Below, piece after piece: positions 56,101-64,000 of a stretch of DNA of 64,000 nucleotides. Every line of letters begins with the position of its first letter. Position 1 is the first letter of the stretch. A program made the translations under genes and the position numbers. A model generated the notes under the pieces. The model saw nothing but the letters and a program-made list of their open reading frames with translations. It did not search any database and was not told the DNA's origin. The DNA comes from Turbatrix aceti (lineage: Eukaryota; Nematoda; Chromadorea; Rhabditida; Panagrolaimidae): NCBI GenBank assembly GCA_963969345.1, contig OZ017769.1, forward strand, positions 9,427,725 through 9,491,724, written 5' to 3'.

Positions 56101-59100
56101 CACAAAAACTGAACGAGATTCATCGAATTCCGTTACGCTAATAAAAACCTAAACATTAGTTTCAAAAAACTGATCGGTTTTTTTCGTCAGTCAAATTCCA
56201 TTTTTTTCCAAAAAAACCTACAAAAGTCCATTGTTCGTGCTCGTCGCAATGATGCACCGAGAAACATTACTCGTAAAAATGTTCTGCAGAGGAGGATACA
56301 CGTTCTGAGCAAACTGTAAAAAAAAACTGTTGATGCCAAGTAAACACAAATCAGAATGACGAACCCAAATCACAAATTCGTACAAAGAGTTGCCCAGCGC
56401 CGGGGACGTGTTCACTGCATTGGCCAGAACCCGAAAAGTGGACGGAACTGAAAGCGGGATAAATGCCAACGTTGACCACCTCCCCAAAGAAAAGAAAAAA
56501 ACGGTGAAGGGTCAGACCGGTATGTCATGTGGCACACCCAATGGTTAAGCATAGCACGCGCCGGCTGTCTGGACTATCCTGCTTTCCCTGGTCTTTCACT
56601 GGTTTTTCTTCGTTCAGCGCGCGTCGCACTCATGAAGAGAGATTCTCCCGCTGCCCGAGCGCGCTGGTCGAATTGGTTGCAAAAAAAGGAATTTTGGGCC
56701 AAATTTGGAATTTTTTACTTTTTCAAATTAGATTTGTAATTAGAATAATATTTGAAGCATTTTGATGTGTTTTTTGGAATTGTGGGACAATTTTTGATCA
56801 AAATCGAGTAGGGTTCGGAAGAAAAAATCCACGGATCTTTGAAATGCCGATAGAAAGCTGAAAATTTCAGGGTAGACTAAAAACAAAATTTCCTTTCGAA
56901 TGGCATACTCAGTTTTTTGATTGCGTGTCGATAAATGTCCGAAAAAACGGTTTTCTTCGGAAATTTGAAAAATTCGGTACTTTCTAGAACTTGGATCAAA
57001 AAATGAATATCACCAGTCGAAAGCGCAATATCTTTTTTATCTACTGTAAAATTTTCACAGACTTACCGTATCCCTGGGGCATACGGTAACGATTCTCCCG
57101 AACCCTACTTGTTCCAACGCCTGAGGCTATGAGGTAGAGCGCTGTAGAGCAAAGTGAGATAAAGCATCTTGTTAGAAATTTTTCGGCCTACAAAATGATG
57201 TAACTCTCGAATTTTTACCTATTTTTTTCGCTTCGCAATTTTAATTCGCGCAACATACACTCATTTTTGGTACCAATTTTCCGAAAATTGAAATCGAAAA
57301 AGTGGGGTCTGGGGGAAAAATCGCCATTGACACAGTTTTGGAGCGTTGTAGCATGAATCTTGAACACAGACGTAAAAAACCCTGTAGAATTCAAAAATAT
57401 TATTATTTTGTTTTTAAAGGTTCGAAAAAGTTCCGAAAAATGCTTTTTTTTCGAAAATTCGAACTTTTAGGAATTTTTCGGTCGAAATTGAAAAAAATGA
57501 ATATCATCACCGCATTTAGAATTCATTTTTACTCCTATCCTGAAATTTTCAGCAATATTGCTTTCAAACTGAACGAATGCCGATTTTTCCCCCAGACCCC
57601 ACTTTTTCGATTTCAATTTTCGGAAAATTGGTACCAAAAATGAGTGTATGTTGCGCGAATTAAAATTGCGAAGCCAAAAAAATAGATAAAAATTCCGGAG
57701 TTACACGGTTTTGTAGGCCGAAAAATTTCTTACAAGATGTTTTATTTCACTTTGTTCTGCAGCGCTCTACCTCATAGCCTCAGGCGCTTGAACAAGTATG
57801 GTTCGGGGGAATCGCTACCGTATGCCCCAGGAATACGGTAAGTCTATGAAAATTTCACAGTAGATAAAAAAGATATTGCGCTTTCGACTGGTGATATTCA
57901 TTTTTTGATCCAAGTTCTAGAAAGTACCGAATTTTTCAAATTTCCGAAGAAAACCGTTTTTTCGGACATTTATCGACACGCAATCAAAAAACTGAGTATG
58001 CCATTCGAAAGGAAATTTTGTTTTTAGTCTACCCTGAAATTTTCAGCTTTCTATCGGCATTTCAAAGATCCGTGGATTTTTTCTACCGTACCCTACTCGA
58101 TTTTGATCAAAAATTGTCCCAGAATTCTGAAAAACACATCAAAATGCTTCAAATATTATTCTAATTACAAATCTAATTTGAAAAAGTAAAAATTTCCAAA
58201 TTTGGCCCAAAATTCCTTTTTTTGGAACTAATTCGACCAGCGCGCTCGGGCAACGGGAAAATCTCTCTTCATGAGAGCGACGCGCGCTGAACGAAAAGAA
58301 ATCAGTGAGGGACCAGAGAGCGCAGAAGAGAGTCAGACATCGAGAGCGTCCTATGCTTAACCATTGGGTGTGCCACATGACATACCGGTCTGACCCTTTA
58401 CCAAAAAAACGAACTGCAACATGGCGCAACGGCACCCTCAGGAAAACCGCAGATCCAGTCAAAGAAGAGCGACATCTTGCACATCTGATAGTCAGAATAA
58501 TTGTACTGATCCATGCCCTCGGTCTTGGTCCGACAGCCGTTGAGGAGGGCAATGACAATGTTGGCACGCGGATCGGCGGCAGCGGATGGCATCGAGAGGA
58601 TGTGCTTGATGATGATCGACCGAAGCGAGCCTGACGGGGAGAACGTTTGCTGGAAAGAAAAAATTCTTTTTTTGAAGGGGAATAAAAACTGGAAGCAAAA
58701 ATGAAAAAAACATTTATTTTTGCTTTATAAAAAAAAACATTTTTAATGTTTTTTTTTCTTAAAAAAAGCACAACATTGCAATTATTTATGGATATAAAAA
58801 ACTGGAGGAGACGTTAGAAATTTTATGGGATTCAAAAAATCGAAATCCTGCATTATAATTCAAATTAATTCAAACACCTGGTTTTCTATTACTCAAAAAA
58901 AACTGGTTCGCCATCATTCGTATTTTTAGTTCATAAAAACTCACGATATTGTGAATCAAGAACTGCATGGATTTCCTGGTAAAATCCGGGTCCTCCCTGA
59001 TGAAAAAGTCAAACTTTTTCGTGTACGACTGCGGCAGGAGATTTGTATCGACCCAGCGCTCTCCAGGCCGTCCAATGAGATCCACAATGCCGAGGCACGT

Positions 59101-60243
59101 CGGATGAATCGCAGTCGGCTGGGTGATGAGCGATTTCCAGATCGAAGCCAGTTCCGGGGTTTTTGAATGGATGAGGAGCGTCGAGAGAAACGTCCTCGCC
59201 GCGTTCGCCCGGAAGACGGGAAAGTACTTGGTCATGAGGGTCTCGAGCCAGCCGATGAGCGTTCCCCGGGTGACGGATGCCACTTCGGGCGGGCATTGCC
59301 GAATTTCCGCCAGGTAGTGGGAGCAGACCGTGGTCACGTTGGTCACGACGAGGGTATTGTCTTTCAACTCGGTGAGCATCATGTCCAGGTGAGGGCGAGT
59401 GAGGTTGAGCAGCGAAGCCAGAAGCGAAAACCTCGGAGTCAGGGGTCCGAGCTCGAGGAAAGCCTTGAAGACATTCGCGTAGACGACGTCGACCTTCGGC
59501 AGACGCCAGACGATCATCTCGACCAGGAGACCGAAAAAGTTCTCGCGAACGACTTCCGACAGGTGCCAGAACCTCTCGATGACGATATAGTTCATGGGCG
59601 TCAGGATGAGTTGCGCGTTGATGGATCCGGTCTGGTTGAGGATGTTTGTGAAAAAGTGGAACTCATCCCGCGTCGGAGCCGTCAGAGCGCCGCAGACGCA
59701 GCCGTGCGTGATGGTGTCCACTTCGGAGGGCTGGGTGGAGGCCATGCTGAGGACAAAGTTGTGCGCTTCCGCCGGGGGCACTTTGGCTATGGTTTCTTCG
59801 ATTCTGTCGTAGCTCACGTACAGTTGCTGGAAATTTATTTTTTATAACTGAATGCTCCTAATTTTTTATTTTGTAAAACATAAAATAGTTCGTTTTTTTG
59901 GGTAAAACTGAGACAGGAATTTCAAGGTTTTTAAAAACATTTGAAAAACTGATATCAAGGTTTTGGATCTTCAAACGTAAAATTTTACAAAATTTTATAA
60001 CCGTAAGCCTATGTTTTCGCATAATTTGTATTTCAACAAAAATGACCCCTCAATAGTCAGATTTTATAATAAAAAAAACTCTAATATAAAAAACCTTTGA
60101 CCCACCGATTCGATGTCATTGATTTGGTGATACTTGGTGATGGCTGAGCCGGTGAGAGTGCGTTCAACCATCCGCGACCTCCTCATCACCCCGTGACCAC
60201 CACCACCTCCTCCACCGAGTCCTCCGGCACTCGGTCCAGCCAT
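53200..60243 (-). CDS. ints-3: Integrator complex subunit 3
   Basis: Ten exons join in phase to 1061 aa (human about 1040): 60106-60243, 58945-59826, 58436-58649, 56365-56447, 56222-56313, 55217-55748, 54428-54865, 53719-54105, 53315-53668, 53200-53265. Integrator cleaves snRNA 3' ends and attenuates Pol II transcription; INTS3 also sits in the SOSS single-strand DNA-binding complex. Family blocks: ARIxxxPELASIWKSLI-type repeats in exon 2, KMSLFFDWICGFPE (human ALFYDWLFFSPD) in exon 3, FAQNVYPPLQ in exon 5, DNSKIDRSLRDTFREVF in exon 6. A nematode-specific Pro/Ser-rich insert fills exon 6. The C-terminus is basic then acidic (PKRKRIVEDSDEED), NLS-like. The ATG at 60243 precedes a poly-Gly run. 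Intron 3 (2 kb) contains a foldback element. Confidence 0.9.
56503..58402. mobile_element. 1.9-kb foldback element in an INTS3 intron
   Basis: The arms are about 56503-57323 and 57581-58402, near-perfect reverse complements, starting AGGGTCAGACCGGTATGTCA and ending with its complement. The loop is about 257 bp. Both arms contain ACATTTATCGACACG-type and AAAAAATCCACGGATCTTTG words; the latter also occurs in the foldback at 30077-30552. ORFs inside (56527-56739, 57302-57643, 58139-58771) mirror between arms and show no protein family. No target duplication is clear; arm similarity fades into the flank. No transposase. Confidence 0.85.
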
Positions 60244-61100
60244 TGCTCAGCCTATTCCTCAATACGGAAAATTCAATCAATCCAGTAACCAACTTTATTC
60301 CAGAGACGACGACGAAGACGAAGACCTCACCGTCACACCGGAGTCCCGTGCTCTTTCCGTGCAATTGTTGCCGAGAGTGTGAGTGAGAGCTTCGGATTGA
60401 TTGTGCAAATGCTCACTCAATTCAACGCCACACCCGTTTTCTTCGCCTTTTCGTATTCTATTTCAATCGTATCCCTTCAAAACAACCACTTATCATTTAA
60501 CTGTACAGGTAAAGTTGGACACACGACATACCAAAGGAACATTTGGCAAAAATGATAACGCAAGAAAATTTTAGAAAGAACAGCAAAAAAAAGAGCGAAA
60601 GAGAAAACGTTCTCCAATTGCGACAAATTTTTATCTGTTGGACACTTTTTGCCAAAAGTGCGCACGTTGACGTAATTACGTCTTTTTTTGGAGGAACTTC
60701 TGAAGCGATTTTTGACTGTTATCACGATTACGAATACGATGCGCTCTTTCATTTTTTTATTTACGTGTTTACGATTTTTTACGTCTTTTTACCCTATTTT
60801 TGTTTATTTTTCACGTTTTGCAGCTTATTTTTGTACTTTTCTTTTGTTGTTTTCTTGGGTTTAGCATGCCTGATAACAAAAAGCGGATTTGGGGATTTTT
60901 TTGGATTCCCCTAGCAGATAATTGAAAAGTTTTGCTCTATTGAAAAAAAGAGGCTTTTTTAGGTATAAACGGACGTTTGCTGACCCTTTTTTTTCATTTT
61001 TTTCACCGTAAAACATAGTTTAGGTCCTAAAAAATCCTGTCAAAATTCAAGAAACCATTTTTTACTCACAACAAAGAAAAATGTTTCGTTTTTCCTCTGC
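60244..61100. other. Intergenic between INTS3 start and STAR gene end
   Basis: The promoter region of INTS3 is likely near 60244-60500. The rest is AT-rich with no supported gene. Confidence 0.5.
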
Positions 61101-61993
61101 CTAATCCCTCGGGGAGAAGGTGCCATTGATCATGGCGAGCTGAGTGAGCTGATTACGCTTGTACTCATCATATTCCGGCTGGAGGAGAGCCTGGATGCGG
61201 CGCTTGCAGTTGTCAAGCTTCCGCTCGCATTCAGCCTCGTCGTAGCCCTCAGCGGTGATCAGGACGTGAAGCGGCTCCTTGAGATGCTCGAAGCCGGGGG
61301 CGTTGCGCTGGCGAAGGTATTCCTCACGCTCGGCGTTCTTGATCGATCCCTTGCCACGGATGAGGATGCCACATCCCGTACGAGATTCCAGTTGGCGGAC
61401 ACTGATGCCCCGGGGACCGAGGATGCGTCCGATAAAGTTGTAGCCGGGAGTCTCGGGAACCGGGATCTTGCACTGCTTGGTGACCCGTTCGACGTTCGGG
61501 GAAGAGGGGTGATGGACGCGATCGAGTCCCGTCGCGGGGACCGTCCAGTCGGGAACGGTGGGCGTCGCGATGTAGTCTGACGACAGAAACGATCGGTAGC
61601 TAGCAAAGGTATCGATGCGGGCTGCGATCACGCAAAAGAGCATGCCAAATTGACCCGTGTTGTTTTCTTGCTCGTACTCCAGGAGCAGGATGAGTTCCTT
61701 CAGCGTGTTCAGAAGCAGTTGTTTTTCCTCGGTCACCCACGAACCCATTTCATTGCTAAAAAATAGGATTCTAGACCAATTTGTTTATGTCGCCAAAAAA
61801 ATTACTTCAATGGAGGAAGAACATTTCTGGAGTGCCTACGGTCCCCGGCAGCCGACGGATTCTTTCCACGTGGACCACTGGATGTCGTAGCAGACGTCGT
61901 ATTCTGATGCGTAGGCGACGATTGACTGGTATCGTCGGTTTCGAGTGTCGATGGCGCAGCATCGATCGTGACAGAGGATGGTTCAGCCGCCAT
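61101..61993 (-). CDS. STAR-family KH RNA-binding protein
   Basis: Two exons (61806-61993 and 61101-61755) join in phase 2 to 280 aa. The start at 61991-61993 (MAAEPSSVTID) precedes a Ser/Thr/Pro-rich leader. Next is a helical Qua1-like segment (EEKQLLLNTLKELILLLEYE), then from about residue 159 the extended KH domain: KIPVPETPGYNFIGRILGPRG with the GPRG loop near 176, QLESRTGCGILIRGKGSI, FEHLKEPLHVLITAEGYDEA. A Qua2-like tail ends LAMINGTFSPRD. STAR proteins (GLD-1, ASD-2, Quaking, Sam68) dimerise and bind RNA to control splicing or translation. The ending soon after Qua2 without a long tail makes this a short STAR member. Which nematode paralogue it matches I cannot tell. Confidence 0.9.
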
Positions 61994-62183
61994 TTTTTTG
62001 AACACCGCACACAATCCGTCAAGAACAAACCACAAATGACAACAGAAAATCGGCGTAGGGAGATTTCGTGCATCTGATGCGATTTAGCATAGCTTTGCAC
62101 GTGCACGTCTTTTGCTGGCCTGGGTTCCATGGAAAATTTGTTAGTGCAATTTTGCATGTCTTTTTGTCCAGCAAGAGAGATGC

Positions 62184-62203
62184 TTTTCTCTGCGCTCTCT
62201 GCA
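62184..62203 (+). promoter_or_regulatory. PSE-like element of U1 copy 3
   Basis: TTTTCTCTGCGCTCTCTGCA at -86 to -67 from the U1 start. Surrounding bases differ from copies 1 and 2, so the motif is conserved beyond the duplicated flank. Confidence 0.65.
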
Positions 62204-62269
62204 CGCTCCCTGCTCGCACATAGCAGTTTCACTTGCTGGCGCTTATTTCGCGCGCCAACGGTTGCTCAT

Positions 62270-62434
62270 AAACTTACCTGGCTGGAAGGATCCCGTGATC
62301 AAGAAGACGGGACCTTTAGTGTGAGGCTTGTCCATTGCACTTTTCGGCTCAGGCTGACCGCTATGGCTACCCCGAACTGGGGTACGCCAACAGTTAAATT
62401 TTTGGGTGCGGGAGATAGCGTTCGCGCTTCTCCC
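62270..62434 (+). ncRNA. U1 snRNA, copy 3
   Basis: It is 165 nt, identical in the RNA-coding part to the copies at 6954 and 33055. Its upstream flank is unlike theirs apart from the PSE-like motif and the last bases (GCTCAT). It is head to head with the STAR gene, 277 bp from that gene's ATG. Confidence 0.95.
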
Positions 62435-63578
62435 TTAGAATCTTGTGTTATTCCTTTGATGAGGATTTGTATTTATGAAATCTTTGGATTACAACAATTG
62501 AATGGAATTGACAAAAGAATGTCAGCAATCAAGACGAAACAGTTTAAAAATTCATTTACGTTGCCATTTTGCGGTATACTCTGCAGTTTTAGTGATACAA
62601 TGTGTCGAAAAATATGACTCAAACAAAAATTGTCTTTTGGTCTTGAAAAACACAATACCCGCCCGCATCACTCATTTTTTTCCATACCAATAAAAAATTT
62701 ATAATAGATTTTTAGACGCATATCAAATTCATATCAACATTTTAGTGTTTGTTACGCTGCATCAGTTTTTTACACTTGGTAAACTCATTGTTTATCAAAA
62801 AACATGTGTTTATGACCGTCTTTTTTTACACAACCTTATCAGGAACTTGAATATGTTCGAACACTGATCCACATATCAGGAGCTTGTACACTTTTTTTTA
62901 AATTTTTAACGCAAACGTGTCTTCGAAGTACTATAAAAAAACCTTTTACCACCTCCAACATGCTTATCGTGCAAAGTGCACGAGAATTTAGTCTGATGGC
63001 CGAACCGGGGAAAAAAAGCAAATCAATGTTGCTTTCGTTTGCCTGATGACTCGAGCTTGTGGTGTTGTGTCGATTTTGGTGTTCGTTCGCAAACGACGCA
63101 ACAGTCGTTGAGGGCGAGAGGAGAACGGTTTGGTTTAGTTTATTCTGTGTCCCTTGCTGCAATTGTGTGCAATCAATCATGTCAGGCGTTTTTTTTCTGT
63201 TATTTGTTCTTCCATCGAAATATTATACTTTTCAATTGTTGTAATTTATTGTTGATTTATTCTGCATCGTCAAGTCAGTGTAGTCAGTGCTTCCCGTGAT
63301 CATCACTCTCTCGTTGCATCATCTCGTTGAAATTTATCATTGCCAGATTGATTTTTATTTTTATTGGTGGGGGGTTTATTTATACCATGTGTTGGTTTTC
63401 CTTACATAAGATCCTGTCACGTGGTCAGGTGCGGTGCAAAATGCCAATTTATATGCATGTATTTTTTAAAATAATTTGATGATAGTGTTTTTTTATAGTG
63501 TTTTTGTAAAGAAATTTTGTCAGGTAAAATAGTGCGCATTTCGTGATTTTTAAACGCAAGATCCAGGGAAAAAAGCAT
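62435..63578. other. Intergenic, no gene seen
   Basis: AT-rich. An ORF at 62839-63180 (minus) has no family resemblance. 62990-63300 is GC-richer and could be a promoter or UTR of a gene beyond the window. Confidence 0.45.
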
Positions 63579-63650
63579 GGCTGAGTGGTCTAGTGGTATG
63601 ATTCTCGCTTAGGGTGCGAGAGGTCCCGGGATCAATCCCCGGCTCAGCCC
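63579..63650 (+). tRNA. tRNA-Pro (AGG)
   Basis: A 72-nt cloverleaf. The acceptor stem GGCTGAG pairs with CTCAGCC. The anticodon arm CTCGC-TTAGGGT-GCGAG has anticodon AGG, and the T arm is CCGGG-ATCAATC-CCCGG with an A for T at the usual TTC position (GATC rather than GTTC). The discriminator is C. A Pol III terminator TTTTT follows at 63654-63658. The internal A and B boxes (TGGTCTAGTGG, GGGATCAATCC) are readable, with one change in B. Confidence 0.95.
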
Positions 63651-63653
63651 GAG

Positions 63654-63658
63654 TTTTT
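63654..63658 (+). terminator. Pol III terminator of tRNA-Pro
   Basis: A run of five T four bases after the tRNA. Confidence 0.8.
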
Positions 63659-64000
63659 GCACTTTTAGGACCCCTCAAGTTTTTTTTTCTATAAAATTTG
63701 AAAATTACCTCAAATTGAGTTATTGGGTCAAGAAAACGTATGTTTTTTTATGCAAATGAATGGTCAAAAATGATGACGGACGAACGACGTGTTCTGTCTG
63801 CCGCCGGTGCTGGCCGTGGATCTGCGCGCCTGAGAAAGAGAAGAATCAGACCATCATCAGACAGCCGTCGGGTCGGTCGGTTGGTTTCATCGGTCGGTCT
63901 AATGAAAGACAAGAGGTGCGAGAGACTGCTAGAAAATCCACACACACCCTCTAAACAAACGACCGATAAATATAAAAGGCGACGAACAAACGAACGAACG
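63659..64000. other. Window end, no gene seen
   Basis: Short tandem words (GGTCGGTCGGTTGG, ACGAACGAACG) and a TATAAAAGG at about 63972, which may be the TATA box of a gene starting beyond the window. Confidence 0.4.

Noticed and set aside
57302..57643. 113-aa ORF spanning the loop of the large foldback
   Set aside because: It runs from one inverted arm through the loop to the other, shows no family resemblance and has no splice or promoter context.
58139..58771. 210-aa minus-strand ORF overlapping INTS3 exon 3
   Set aside because: It is a different frame from the exon, and most of it lies in the foldback arm.
59167..59847. 226-aa plus-strand ORF opposite INTS3 exon 2
   Set aside because: Antisense shadow of a well-supported 882-nt exon; composition is charged low complexity with no family.
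62839..63180. 113-aa minus-strand ORF with an ATG
   Set aside because: No domain and no splice context; it lies in a region that looks like promoter or UTR sequence.

Overview
This window comes from an animal genome, almost certainly a nematode. It holds a cuticle collagen with the nematode N-terminal block, two adjacent innexin genes, an innexin YYQW motif, and nuclear genes cut by many short T-rich introns ending in TTTTCAG. It also carries a nematode-like U1 snRNA (5' AAACUUACCUGG) and many small transposable elements. Nothing looks prokaryotic, and I saw no CRISPR array or operator. I could not assign a genus.

Layout. 1-4.1 kb: repeats and a minus-strand gene for an unrecognised Ser/Pro/Ala-rich protein with two copies of a helical module. 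4.1-12.6 kb: element-rich DNA with a foldback element, a U1 gene, a two-domain lectin-like secreted protein, a small secreted peptide gene beside its dead copy, a hAT-like element nested in a deleted retrotransposon, and retrotransposon tails. 12.7-14.3 kb: a KGD4/MRPS36-like mitochondrial protein. 15.3-23.8 kb: an 11-exon cytosolic carboxypeptidase (ccpp-1/AGTPBP1 family). 24.3-32.2 kb: three minus-strand members of a secreted Cys-rich, C-type-lectin-like family, with relics of further members, a MITE, a retroposon and a foldback element. 32.4-36.9 kb: an UNC-13-related gene (BAIAP3/Munc13-4 class) carrying a U1 gene in one intron and an antisense U2 gene in another. 37.3-38.5 kb: the collagen. 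39.2-43.9 kb: three plus-strand members of the lectin-like family, one with a frameshift. 44.4-49.2 kb: two innexins on the minus strand. 49.3-53.2 kb: no gene seen. 53.2-60.2 kb: Integrator subunit 3 (10 exons), with a 1.9-kb foldback element in one intron. 61.1-62.0 kb: a STAR/KH RNA-binding protein head to head with a third U1 gene. 63.6 kb: tRNA-Pro(AGG).

Exon models were built by hand from splice signals and checked for reading-frame phase across every junction. INTS3 (1061 aa), ccpp-1 (1356 aa from the chosen start), the UNC-13-like gene (1090 aa) and both innexins (394 and 406 aa) join without a phase conflict.

The genes do not form a single pathway. Two themes stand out. One is RNA processing: U1 x3, U2, Integrator subunit 3 (Integrator cleaves snRNA 3' ends) and a STAR splicing/translation factor lie in one window, and the snRNA genes share an upstream motif at a fixed distance. 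The other is a young, turning-over family of secreted lectin-like proteins, with TATA boxes, a conserved phase-1 intron, segmental duplicates and dead fragments.
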